This document shows positions 56,274 through 64,000 of a stretch of DNA of 64,000 nt, piece after piece. Source of the stretch: Bacteroidia bacterium (GTDB lineage Bacteria; Bacteroidota; Bacteroidia; B-17B0; Aurantibacillaceae); assembly GCA_022841465.1 (NCBI GenBank), contig JALHRL010000019.1, positions 1-64,000 on the forward strand, given 5' to 3'. A program made the position numbers and the translations under genes. Numbering within the stretch: the stretch's first letter is position 1; the number at the start of each line of letters is the position of its first letter. The notes beneath the pieces are model-generated. The model worked only from the letters and a program-made list of their open reading frames with translations. It ran no database searches and was not told where the DNA came from.

Positions 56274-57539
56274 ATGCGTTATTTATTAATAGTTTTATTG
56301 TTTAGTACTTCTGTAAAAGGCCAAACTATAGCCGAGTGTAAAAAACGCTTTGATAGTTATTTAAACTTTAATAATTCACTTAGTCATTTAGTAAGGTTTG
56401 AAAACGAGCAAATTTGTATTTATAATAAATCAGGGAAAAAAGAATTTACTGCATATCAAAAAGAGCTTCCATTGCTGGCTGCATATTTTGAAAACATGCA
56501 TCCGGAGGACCTAGAAAAATTTTATATAAAAAAAGGAAACAAGGCCTTAAGCAAACATAACCGTGATAGTTTACAAAAACTGGCTTTAAAAAACGCGCGT
56601 AAACCTGCTAAAGTTCTGTCGGGCATGCGAATTGCTATAGATCCCGGACATTTGGCGGGAAATTTTACCGAAGCCATGAACGAGCAAAAGTTTTTATATT
56701 TTGTAAAAGACAGTATTAACCATCCTTATGACAGTATTAAAATTTTTGAATCGGAACTTACATTTAAAACTGCTTTGTTGCTTAAAAAGATGGTAGAGGG
56801 GCAGGGGGGGAAGGTGTTTTTTAGCAGAAAAGAACAAGGTTTATCTTCTTTTGGCATAAGTTACCACACTTGGTTTGTAAACAGAAAAGAAAAGGTAATA
56901 GATAGCTTGTTTGCAACAAATAAAATAGATAAAAAAGAGCATAAAAAGTTAAGCACATTAAGCGAATACGATTTTTTTTGGTCGTTTTTTAGAGATTATG
57001 AATTATTAAACAGAGCCAGAGTAATAAATGAATATAAACCCGATTTATGTTTAATTATTCACTACAACGTTGATGAAAAAAACGAGCCCTGGAAAAAAAC
57101 TACACCCAATAATTTCACCATGGCTTTTATAGGTGGTTCGTATACTGCCGATAGACTAGATAAACCGGATAGTAAAATGAATTTTTTACGAATGCTGTTT
57201 TCTAATCAAATAAACGAATCGGAAAGGTTGAGTGGCGCAGTAGTGGCAGAGTGTTCTAAAAACTTAAATGTTCCAATCGCAAAAAATACCGATGCACTTT
57301 ATTTAAAAAACAATTGTAAAAAATTAGCGTGTAGCGGAGTATTTAGCCGACAATTAATTTTATGCAACAGAATTAATGCGCCCTTGGTTTATGGCGAAAG
57401 TTTGTATCAGGATAACGAAAAGGAGTGCGAGTTATTAATGAAAAACACCAATCAGTATTACGGCATTGAAACAAACGAGCGTGTTTATTTAGTAGCTAAA
57501 AGTTATTACAATGCCATACTTCAATATTTAGGTAAATAA
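56274..57539 (+). CDS. Divergent N-acetylmuramoyl-L-alanine amidase (Amidase_3-like)
   Basis: 421 residues; short signal peptide ends at KGQ. The amidase motif IAIDPGHLAGN supplies the first zinc His, SELTFKTALLLKKM the Glu, and CLIIHYNVDE the second His. The fold is expanded by inserts compared with AmiA/LytC catalytic domains, so substrate and activity are uncertain. A TAACTTTG box ends 5 bp before the ATG, so the mRNA may be leaderless. It would act in the periplasm on peptidoglycan. Confidence 0.8.
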   Translation: MRYLLIVLLFSTSVKGQTIAECKKRFDSYLNFNNSLSHLVRFENEQICIYNKSGKKEFTAYQKELPLLAAYFENMHPEDLEKFYIKKGNKALSKHNRDSLQKLALKNARKPAKVLSGMRIAIDPGHLAGNFTEAMNEQKFLYFVKDSINHPYDSIKIFESELTFKTALLLKKMVEGQGGKVFFSRKEQGLSSFGISYHTWFVNRKEKVIDSLFATNKIDKKEHKKLSTLSEYDFFWSFFRDYELLNRARVINEYKPDLCLIIHYNVDEKNEPWKKTTPNNFTMAFIGGSYTADRLDKPDSKMNFLRMLFSNQINESERLSGAVVAECSKNLNVPIAKNTDALYLKNNCKKLACSGVFSRQLILCNRINAPLVYGESLYQDNEKECELLMKNTNQYYGIETNERVYLVAKSYYNAILQYLGK

Positions 57540-57540
57540 A

Positions 57541-57564
57541 AAATCCCGAAGCAATTCGGGATTT
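57541..57564. terminator. Bidirectional terminator between amidase and L31
   Basis: AAATCCCGAA, loop GCAA, TTCGGGATTT: a perfect 10-bp stem with A/T runs on both sides, lying directly after the amidase stop and before the L31 gene end on the other strand. Confidence 0.9.
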
Positions 57565-57587
57565 TAAATATTATTTAAGTGTTGTAA

Positions 57588-57839
57588 TTATTTCTTTTTT
57601 GAATAACGTGTGCGGAATTTATCAACGCGACCCGCTGTATCTACTAATACTTGCTTACCTGTATAAAATGGGTGAGAAGTCATTGAAATATCTAATTTAA
57701 CCAATGGGTATTCATTCCCATCTTCCCACTTTAAAGTTTCTTTTGTTTCTGCACAAGAACGAGTAAGGAAGGTGAAACCGTTGCTCATGTCTTTAAACAC
57801 GCATAATCTGTAGCTTTCTGGATGTATCTCTTTTTTCAT
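57588..57839 (-). CDS. rpmE2: 50S ribosomal protein L31 type B (zinc-free)
   Basis: 83 residues from ATG 57839, with [17 protein letters not shown] as the canonical start; a longer frame to 57878 is rejected. The central insert ([20 protein letters not shown]) and HPFYTGKQ motif define type B L31. The two cysteines are not in CxxC pairs, so it needs no zinc. L31 bridges the subunits at the head. It stands alone, away from the ribosomal operon. Confidence 0.95.
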   Translation of the reverse strand: MKKEIHPESYRLCVFKDMSNGFTFLTRSCAETKETLKWEDGNEYPLVKLDISMTSHPFYTGKQVLVDTAGRVDKFRTRYSKKK

Positions 57840-57998
57840 AACGAAATGTATATAAGTTGCTGAATTTTCGGAGGACAAATATAAGGCATAATTGCTAATT
57901 CGCCAAATAATTTTAATTAACTAATAATCAAATAGTTGTATTGATTTAGGATAAAGATAATAGGGGAGTGTTAGAACACTTAAAACTACCTGAATTTC

Positions 57999-59321
57999 TT
58001 ATTTTTCCTGACTCATGCGCAAACTTTCTCTGTAAAGAAACTTTTCCTGAGTACTTTCAAAGGGTCTATAAATGTAATAGGCGTAACCATCTTTAATTTT
58101 TATTTGCGTGGCACTTGGATTTAAAAATTTGTAAGAGCCTTCCACTTTTCCGTTTAAATAATTTATTCTTTTCAACTGAACGTTTGGTCCGTTTTTATAC
58201 AAAGCATACACTTTACATTCGGCTTCATCAAAATACAATTGTTTTTTCCAGGTTTTCCAGTTTTTAGGGTGATGGTATTTTATTTCTACACTATCTATTA
58301 ATTTATTTTTATTACTGTAATGATAAATATAATTGGAGTGGTGATTAAAAACACAAATAGTGTCTTTTATAATAAACATAGGAGCATATAGTGGTTGATA
58401 AAACATAGATTTTGTAAAACCACTCATAATAGCAGCCACAACAGCTTTGTCTACTTTTAATTCACGCGCAATTCTGTTTACTTCTAATCGTGCGCGCGGC
58501 GGTAAAAAATAATATTCCATTCGGTACATATCCATTAATTGCGGATCGGTAACGGTGTTTAAAATTTTTCTGTTCTCCGGATTATCAAACGAAAAATAAT
58601 TGTAATTAAACAAAGGATATTCTTCAAACTGATTGGAATAGTATAAATTATTATTAGCGGTATCTTTTACCGGCTGCACACTGTTCTCAAATTGTTGTTT
58701 AGAAACACCGTTGGCAATTATTAAATCGTTAATTACCTCTAACCTAAAAACGCTATCCTTACAAATTACCATGGTATAGCCCAAGTAATCATGAAAAAAG
58801 GCTTTGGCTTCACCTGCTTCCGTGGGTAAAATATGTGTTGAATAAATTTTACCGCTATAATCAGCTAATTTCACTTCGGCTTTTTGTAATGATTTTTTGG
58901 CTGTTAGCAGTATTAGTTTATCCTCAAAAAAATCAAAATCATAAATACTGTAATCGGGCTTTCCTACAAGCGTTTCGGGCTTGTTGGTTGAAACAATAGT
59001 TATATCTTCCAACATATTTACTTTTTCTTTCAACACAATTTTTAAATAAAAAGTATCTTTATTTCCGGTATTAAACTGAGTAAAATATCCATTGTATGCT
59101 AAATGTCTTGCTGTAACTGAGTAATAACTTTCTTTATTTAATTTGCAATTAAACTCGCCGTACTTATTAGAAAAAACAGGGGCTTGTTTGTTAATAGAAA
59201 TATTTACCAACTCTATAACTTTTCCGTTGTCATTAACCACTTTGCCAATAATAACGCAACTGTTTTGAGCCAGCATGAGCTTTCCAAATGATAAAAGGAG
59301 TATGGTAAAAAGGGCTTTCAT
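57999..59321 (-). CDS. Exported protein with carboxypeptidase-regulatory-like domain
   Basis: 440 residues; signal peptide ends at LAQ (~19). Residues ~22-100 form a CarboxypepD-reg-like domain (IIGKVVNDNGKVIELVNISI, KYGEFNCKL), common at the start of TonB-dependent receptors and surface proteins. The rest may be a beta-propeller-like sensor (repeated DYLGYTMVICKDSVFRLE-type strands), but no family is recognised. No receptor gene is adjacent. Confidence 0.75.
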   Translation of the reverse strand: MKALFTILLLSFGKLMLAQNSCVIIGKVVNDNGKVIELVNISINKQAPVFSNKYGEFNCKLNKESYYSVTARHLAYNGYFTQFNTGNKDTFYLKIVLKEKVNMLEDITIVSTNKPETLVGKPDYSIYDFDFFEDKLILLTAKKSLQKAEVKLADYSGKIYSTHILPTEAGEAKAFFHDYLGYTMVICKDSVFRLEVINDLIIANGVSKQQFENSVQPVKDTANNNLYYSNQFEEYPLFNYNYFSFDNPENRKILNTVTDPQLMDMYRMEYYFLPPRARLEVNRIARELKVDKAVVAAIMSGFTKSMFYQPLYAPMFIIKDTICVFNHHSNYIYHYSNKNKLIDSVEIKYHHPKNWKTWKKQLYFDEAECKVYALYKNGPNVQLKRINYLNGKVEGSYKFLNPSATQIKIKDGYAYYIYRPFESTQEKFLYRESLRMSQEK

Positions 59322-59373
59322 TAAAAACTAGACGAAAATAATTTCAAATTCCATACAATTATACTAAAATAAA

Positions 59374-59404
59374 AAATCCCATAAAGAATTGCTTTATGGG
59401 ATTT
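59374..59404 (-). terminator. Perfect hairpin terminator in a divergent gap
   Basis: AAATCCCATAAAG (59374-59386) pairs perfectly with CTTTATGGGATTT (59392-59404); read on the - strand a T-rich tract follows. It lies upstream of the - strand gene and upstream of the + strand gene, so neither neighbour needs it. It would end a short - strand transcript from 59405-59513. Confidence 0.7.
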
Positions 59405-59420
59405 AAAAAAGGGAATAAAA

Positions 59421-59486
59421 TTACTCAATTTGTTGTAAACGTGTAGGTAACTTCTGTTTGTTAAAAGGATTCCCACCCTTATTTTA
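59421..59486 (-). pseudogene. Possible C-terminal gene remnant or start-less small frame
   Basis: On the - strand 20 sense codons between two stops read like a real protein end, GGNPFNKQKLPTRLQQIE then TAA, 16 bp before the perfect terminator hairpin. No ATG, GTG or TTG start occurs in the frame. It may be the leftover 3' end of a lost gene or part of a small RNA. Evidence is suggestive only. Confidence 0.3.
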
Positions 59487-59513
59487 ACGGAATATTATTT
59501 TAAACTAATTTCT

Positions 59514-60851
59514 ATGGTATCTAAAAAAGCATTAGTGGTTATACTTTTAAGTTTATTTACAAAAGGTGTTTTTAGTCAGGAAGAAATGCATCCATACAAA
59601 AAACTCACCAAAAAATTTATTGGAGCGGTAAAAAGAAACGAACCTTATAAAAATTACAAGTTTTTTGATACTACTGTTTACGGGCGAATGGCAGAGGCAC
59701 AAACAGAAAGCATGATTGATAAGTTTATTAAAAAACACGGACCCATTGTTGCCATTGAAAAAACAGAAGTAGATACACAGGGTTGTAAAATGGCTACAGC
59801 AACGGCTATTAAGGTAAAAGACGGGAAATACCTTTGGTATCATTACTACGATCAGGCATATTATATACAGCGCTTTGAAATTGATACTTTTATAAAAGAC
59901 AATTGGTTTTATAAACCGGAAGTAATTGAAAACGTAAATTTCACCAAAAAAGAAATATTAATTAGAACCAGCGCATTTATTCAATTACCCGGAACTTTGT
60001 TTTTACCAAACGGAAATAAAAAAAGTCCGCTTGTTATTTTAGTTCACGGAAGTGGGCCACACGATAGAAACGAAACCATGGGAAAAAACAAAATATTTTA
60101 TGATATAGCGCAACATTTGGCACAAAAAGGAATTGCGGTTTTAGCGTACGATAAAAGAACCTATGTATATCAATTTAGCAGCCCTTTTCCTATAGATAGC
60201 ATGGATTACAATACCGAAACAGTTGAGGATGCAGTAGAGGCATTTAACCTTGCAAAAACTTTTAAAGAAATTGATACCACTAAAATATATGTTGCAGGCC
60301 ATAGCTTAGGCGGTATGTGCGCGCCTTTAATTGCCAAACAATGCAGAGGTTTAAAAGGATTAATTTTATTAGCAGCACCGGGCAGAAACTTGCTGGAAAT
60401 TTTACCCGAACAAATGGATTATATTTTAAGTATTGCTCCGGCAGATAAAAAAGAGGAAACCGAAAAAATAGTTACATCTATAAAATGGCAAGTTAACAAC
60501 GCTTTAAAACCCGATTTAACTTTAAAAAGTAAGGTAATGTTGCCCTTTGGCGCACGAGCTAAATATTGGTTGTTTGACAGGAATTACAAAGTGTTGGAAG
60601 AAGCTAAAACTTTAAAAATGCCCATTTTACTAGTTCAGGGTGGTAGAGATTACAACGTAACAAAAAAAGATTTTGATTTATGGAACAATGCAATGAATGG
60701 CAAATCTAATTTTAAATCAGTTTGGATTGAAAATGTTGATCATTCATTTTTTGAAGGCTCAGGCATGGCAAAACCGGCCGATGTAAGTACTCCGGGACAT
60801 GTTTCACAGAAAATAATTTCGCAAATAGAGACTTTTGTTAAAACGAAATAG
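59514..60851 (+). CDS. Exported alpha/beta hydrolase (esterase/dienelactone-hydrolase-like)
   Basis: 445 residues; signal peptide ends at FSQ (~22). After an N-terminal DUF3887-like region (~25-150), the hydrolase domain has the oxyanion motif VHGSGPHDRN, nucleophile elbow GHSLGG, acid in GGRDYNVT and His in VDHSFFEG. This domain order is known from Bacteroidota surface or periplasmic esterases. A weak promoter (TTTG 59457-59460, N19, TATTTTAA) precedes it. Substrate unknown. Confidence 0.87.
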   Translation: MVSKKALVVILLSLFTKGVFSQEEMHPYKKLTKKFIGAVKRNEPYKNYKFFDTTVYGRMAEAQTESMIDKFIKKHGPIVAIEKTEVDTQGCKMATATAIKVKDGKYLWYHYYDQAYYIQRFEIDTFIKDNWFYKPEVIENVNFTKKEILIRTSAFIQLPGTLFLPNGNKKSPLVILVHGSGPHDRNETMGKNKIFYDIAQHLAQKGIAVLAYDKRTYVYQFSSPFPIDSMDYNTETVEDAVEAFNLAKTFKEIDTTKIYVAGHSLGGMCAPLIAKQCRGLKGLILLAAPGRNLLEILPEQMDYILSIAPADKKEETEKIVTSIKWQVNNALKPDLTLKSKVMLPFGARAKYWLFDRNYKVLEEAKTLKMPILLVQGGRDYNVTKKDFDLWNNAMNGKSNFKSVWIENVDHSFFEGSGMAKPADVSTPGHVSQKIISQIETFVKTK

Positions 60852-60962
60852 GTTTATAAGAGCCGGATTTATTAACAAATTAACGAAATGTTAATACTTT
60901 TTGTTTTAAAAAATTAAATAAATAAATTATATTTACCACACTTAAAAATCTTAACCTTAATT

Positions 60963-61088
60963 ATGAAAAAGTTATTTATTGCAATTGTTGCTTTAGCTGT
61001 AGTAGGGGTATCTTTTACATCTTGCAAAAGTCATGAAAAATGTCCGGCTTACTCAAAAGTAAATACCGAATCTAAGAAAAGTATTTAA
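60963..61088 (+). CDS. Small lipoprotein, 41 residues
   Basis: MKKLFIAIVALAVVGVSFTS then Cys21: a signal peptide with lipobox FTSC and a mature part of only 21 residues (CKSHEKCPAYSKVN, then a short Lys/Ser tail). The frame is short but has a good start, composition and terminator (61097-61120) right after. Similar tiny lipoproteins occur in Bacteroidota; function unknown. Confidence 0.75.
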   Translation: MKKLFIAIVALAVVGVSFTSCKSHEKCPAYSKVNTESKKSI

Positions 61089-61096
61089 TGATAATA

Positions 61097-61120
61097 AAGT
61101 AACCCGTTATGGGTTATTTT
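61097..61120 (+). terminator. Terminator after the small lipoprotein gene
   Basis: AAAGTAACCC, loop GTTAT, GGGTTATTTT: ten pairs with one G-T, ending in T. It begins 9 bp after the lipoprotein stop. Confidence 0.85.
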
Positions 61121-61211
61121 GTTAGAATTTCTATTTAACATAATATTAATTATAGTGATTTGCATACGCACTGAAACCACGCACTTAAAAAATTCAATAT
61201 AATAAACATTA

Positions 61212-61272
61212 TGTCTGCGGACTCCCGTCCTTGCCCTTCGGGTAAATAGATCCTGCGCTACTAGCGCGCCTT
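61212..61272 (+). repeat. GC-rich hairpin cluster in an AT-rich gap
   Basis: Within the gap 61121-61304 a short GC-rich block holds CCC-TTC-GGG (about 61234-61242) and the perfect hairpin GCGCT-ACT-AGCGC (61255-61267). It contrasts with the surrounding AT-rich DNA and resembles dispersed REP-like intergenic repeats. No second copy was found in this window. Confidence 0.45.
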
Positions 61273-61304
61273 TGAGTATTAGGCTAAATTTGTATATTAG
61301 AAGA

Positions 61305-61814
61305 ATGGAAAGCGAGTTTAAAAAACAACTAATATTTAAAGTATTAGACAAGTTAAAAACTGGCAGTGGAAATTGGTCGTTAGATTCTGTAATAACACAT
61401 GTTAATAATGGCATTAAATTAAGTGATTTGCATTATGACGAAATTAGAGAGTTTCTTGATGATAACGGATTAACTGATCACCATATATCTAATACTGATC
61501 AAATTCATTTAAAGCCAAAAGGTAATAAGTTTACACTTGAACAATATGAAGAGATTGTAAATCCCAAAAAAGAAACATTAGCAAATCCTCTATTTAACAT
61601 AGGAACAGTTGAACAATTCGCATATTCAAAGTCAGGCGAAATAAATCAAGTTAAAATAGAAGATAATACAATAAAAAAAAGAACTTCATTAGTTGAGAAA
61701 ATTTGGTTCATTATTTCTGAAAATCCATTAATAAGTAGTATCATAAGTTTTTTTATTTGCGCAATTGTATTCGCTTTTATTAAATCAAAATATCCTTTTT
61801 TTCCGTATTTTTAG
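61305..61814 (+). CDS. Hypothetical protein with C-terminal membrane helix
   Basis: 169 residues from ATG 61305; an in-frame TTG at 61272 is rejected because a TAAATTTG box (61285-61292) lies between. The first ~85 residues are helical and charged and might form a winged-helix-like domain (WSLDSVITHVNNGIKLSDLH). A membrane helix (~146-164, ISSIISFFICAIVFAFI) leaves a tiny tail. No family is recognised. Confidence 0.65.
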   Translation: MESEFKKQLIFKVLDKLKTGSGNWSLDSVITHVNNGIKLSDLHYDEIREFLDDNGLTDHHISNTDQIHLKPKGNKFTLEQYEEIVNPKKETLANPLFNIGTVEQFAYSKSGEINQVKIEDNTIKKRTSLVEKIWFIISENPLISSIISFFICAIVFAFIKSKYPFFPYF

Positions 61815-61867
61815 ACGCAGTAATCGCGGCCAACACATCTTTCACTTAATACATTTACGGCACATTT

Positions 61868-62551
61868 ATGCGTACCATTTTTATAGTTGAAGACGAAAAA
61901 GCAATTGCTGATACCCTTAAATTAAACCTTGAATTAGAGGGTTATTCGGTAATTGAAGCCAATGCCGGTAAACGCGCCTTGCAACTTTTTAACGAACATA
62001 AAAACAAAATAAATCTGGTTTTATTAGATGTAATGCTACCCGAAATAAACGGCTATGATTTGTACAAAGAGTTTAAAAAAACAAAGCCCAACACCCCCAT
62101 TATATTTTTAACCGCCAAAAACCAAAGTATCGATAAAATTACCGGATTAAAATTAGGTGCCGACGATTATTTAACCAAGCCCTTTGATCTAGAAGAATTG
62201 TTGCTTAGAATTAATAATGTTGTAAAACGCTACACCCCCGAAAACAAAAACCAATTTGAGTTTAATACCGGTAAAATAAATTTTGAAACTTTTGAAATTA
62301 CCGATATCAACAAGAATAAAACTACTTTATCTAAACGTGAAATTGGCTTACTTCAATTGCTTACTTCTCAACCAAATAAAGTTGTTTCGCGCGATGAAAT
62401 AATTGAAAAATTATGGACGATAGATGAAAATCCATCGTCCAGAACCATTGATAATTACATTTTAAATTTCAGGAAGTATTTCGAGCAAAATCCAAAAGAA
62501 CCTATACATTTTCACTCCATTCGCGGAGTTGGTTATAAGTTTACTACTTAG
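61868..62551 (+). CDS. OmpR/PhoB-family response regulator
   Basis: 227 residues. Receiver domain (1-120) with acidic pair Glu8-Asp9, phospho-acceptor Asp54 in LLDVMLP, Thr82 and Lys104 in TKPF. A C-terminal winged-helix DNA-binding domain (~130-227; LSKREIGLLQLLTSQPNKVV, GVGYKFTT) follows. No histidine kinase gene is next to it in the window. It converges on the DUF4476 gene with an 8-bp overlap. Confidence 0.93.
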   Translation: MRTIFIVEDEKAIADTLKLNLELEGYSVIEANAGKRALQLFNEHKNKINLVLLDVMLPEINGYDLYKEFKKTKPNTPIIFLTAKNQSIDKITGLKLGADDYLTKPFDLEELLLRINNVVKRYTPENKNQFEFNTGKINFETFEITDINKNKTTLSKREIGLLQLLTSQPNKVVSRDEIIEKLWTIDENPSSRTIDNYILNFRKYFEQNPKEPIHFHSIRGVGYKFTT

Positions 62552-63359
62552 GTTGCTTTTTAACGTATTCAGATAATTCGTTTTTGCTGCGAGTAAATGT
62601 TAATGCATCATTTACTTTATAGTAATTCTTTTTATCTAAGGTTTTGTTATACGCATATTTTGCAAAAGCTAATTTTTTATCATCAAACGAAAAAAGTTTC
62701 ACAACTGTAATTACCTGTCCGGTGGTAAAATATTCTTCATCAAAAACTTGTTTTGCTCTTTTTAATTTATCGTCATCAAAACTTTCTTTTTTAACGGCAT
62801 CACATCTGTCGTTAAAGTCTTGCGCAGTCATAGCCGTTATGGTATTGGTAACTGCCGTAACCGTTCCTGACATTCCGCCTGTAGGTGGCGCATAAGTGGT
62901 GGTTGGTACTGTTTTAACACCTACCTCAGTAGATGCAGGAGTAACACCCACTTTAGGAGTTGCTACCGGTTGCACTGTATTTGTTGGTACTGAAGGTGTA
63001 GTTTGTGGCGCAACTTCTTCGTCTAACATTAGCGATTTGCTTTCTAAAATAATATTGTAGTTTCCAAAATTATCTTTTGTTACTACATATTTAGATAAGT
63101 ATTTAGGTTCGCTGCTTAAGGTATAATTTAAAACAGTTGATGAACCAGAGAGTAATAATTTAACGCGATAACTGTAATCATCTAAATAATTAAAAGTAAT
63201 ATTTGGCACATATTCGTTATTTAATCTTACCCCGTTTAACGAGGCAATAAATTTTGGAATAGTTGTGTTGGCCGTTCTAATGGTAATTTTGCCCAAATCT
63301 TGAGCATTAAAAGCTGTAAATACTACTGCTAATAATAAAGTGTAAAGGTTTTTTTTCAT
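62544..63359 (-). CDS. Exported DUF4476-domain protein
   Basis: 271 residues. Signal peptide ends at NAQ (~20). A beta-rich N-terminal region (~20-115) is joined by a Pro/Thr/Val-rich linker (~118-170) to a C-terminal DUF4476 domain (~180-268; DDDKLKRAKQVF, TGQVITVVKLFSFDDKKLAFAK). The linker suggests an extended spacer. Role unknown. Confidence 0.85.
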   Translation of the reverse strand: MKKNLYTLLLAVVFTAFNAQDLGKITIRTANTTIPKFIASLNGVRLNNEYVPNITFNYLDDYSYRVKLLLSGSSTVLNYTLSSEPKYLSKYVVTKDNFGNYNIILESKSLMLDEEVAPQTTPSVPTNTVQPVATPKVGVTPASTEVGVKTVPTTTYAPPTGGMSGTVTAVTNTITAMTAQDFNDRCDAVKKESFDDDKLKRAKQVFDEEYFTTGQVITVVKLFSFDDKKLAFAKYAYNKTLDKKNYYKVNDALTFTRSKNELSEYVKKQPK

Positions 63360-63578
63360 GTTATTGTTTTAATTTAATATTATTCAAGTACCGTGCTGCT
63401 TTTTTAATTCTACTCTTAAAATTTCTTAAATATAAACATTTAAAATTATTATTCTTAGGTAATATTATTCGGAATGGTTGACTAGCAGTGTTTTATGTTT
63501 AATACTTCTAGCATTAATTCAAATACATTTTCCTTATATTTAATGCATTCATTATTACATTAAACACAAAAATACTAT

Positions 63579-64000
63579 ATGAACCAGTTACAAAATTACG
63601 CTTGCGGCCAATGGCTTTCAGGTACCGATAAAGGACAAGAATTATTTAACGCCATTACCGGCGATGTAGTTGCAACCGCATCAAGCAAAGGGTTAGATTT
63701 TGGTAAAATGTGCGAATACGCACGCAATGTTGGCGGGCCCAATCTTAGAAAAATGACTTTTCAGGAAAGAGGTATGATGTTAAAAGCCTTAGCCACTCAC
63801 CTACTCTCTAAAAAAGATATTTTTTATAAAATTAGTTGGGCTACAGGCGCTACCAAAGCCGATAGTTGGGTAGATATTGAAGGCGGTATTGGAAATTTAT
63901 TTACATATGCCTCTTTACGTCGCCAATTCCCCAACGAAACTTATTGTTACGATGGTGATGCTGTTCGCTTATCTAAAAACGGAACTTTTATTGGACACCA
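63579..64000 (+). CDS. paaZ: PaaZ, phenylacetate-pathway ring-opening enzyme, N-terminal part
   Basis: Frame from ATG 63579 runs off the window end after 140 codons. MNQLQNYACGQWLSGTDKGQ, then FNAITGDVVATASSKGLDFG and LRKMTFQERGMMLKALATHL match the aldehyde-dehydrogenase domain of bifunctional PaaZ, which opens the oxepin-CoA ring and oxidises the aldehyde. The hydratase domain would lie beyond the window, so bifunctionality is not shown. Upstream 219 bp hold no gene. Confidence 0.88.
   Translation, partial: MNQLQNYACGQWLSGTDKGQELFNAITGDVVATASSKGLDFGKMCEYARNVGGPNLRKMTFQERGMMLKALATHLLSKKDIFYKISWATGATKADSWVDIEGGIGNLFTYASLRRQFPNETYCYDGDAVRLSKNGTFIGH

Overview
The window is a stretch of an AT-rich genome from a member of the Bacteroidota; the order cannot be fixed from the sequence alone. 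The evidence is consistent. Most genes lack Shine-Dalgarno sequences, and several promoters fit the Bacteroidota TTTG-N19/20-TAnnTTTG pattern. Many proteins carry type IX secretion system (T9SS) C-terminal sorting domains, both the YPNP-type and the gliding-motility-associated (CHU_C) type. PorP/SprF, PorV/PorQ, PorE-like OmpA and PorU-like proteins are also encoded.

Layout. (1) 1-14645: the end of fusA and an almost uninterrupted S10-spc-alpha ribosomal superoperon on the + strand (rpsJ to rplQ with secY, infA and rpoA). It includes the short genes rpmD and rpmJ and closes with a clear terminator at about 14667. An internal promoter precedes rpsH, and structured leaders precede rpsS and rpsD. 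(2) 14789-28280: a four-gene surface-display operon. It encodes a 2497-residue adhesin with 21 tandem Ig/PKD-like repeats, a PorP/SprF-like barrel, a TPR/PD40/OmpA (PorE-like) protein, and a second 940-residue adhesin built from the same repeat. (3) 28316-32751: a RecD/Dda-like helicase, an outer-membrane protein and HtpG. (4) 32752-36711: an accessory-looking stretch with a VapBC-type toxin-antitoxin pair (own promoter and palindromic operator), two T9SS-exported proteins, and hairpin-rich spacers. (5) 36712-46167: small housekeeping and unknown genes (DUF4239, VOC, serine hydrolase, DUF6624, DUF2200, DUF523, cupin, NAD-binding protein, MerT-like Cys-rich membrane protein, NDH-2-like dehydrogenase, DUF1801, DUF4199). 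(6) 46186-56207, - strand: ArfB, a GT-C-like membrane protein, an MBOAT acyltransferase, an SGNH/DltD-like protein, a PorV/PorQ-like barrel and a 1671-residue C25 peptidase of the PorU type. (7) 56274-64000: amidase, L31, a carboxypeptidase-regulatory-domain protein, an alpha/beta hydrolase, a tiny lipoprotein, an orphan response regulator, a DUF4476 protein and the start of paaZ.

How the parts fit. The window is rich in outer-surface biology. T9SS cargo (two giant CHU_C adhesins, three YPNP-type exported proteins) is encoded close to proteins of the kind that move, anchor or process such cargo. The co-directional glycan-acylation genes beside the PorV/PorU-like pair suggest, as inference only, a link between surface-glycan modification and cargo attachment. 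No CRISPR array, tRNA, rRNA, insertion sequence or complete prophage was seen.
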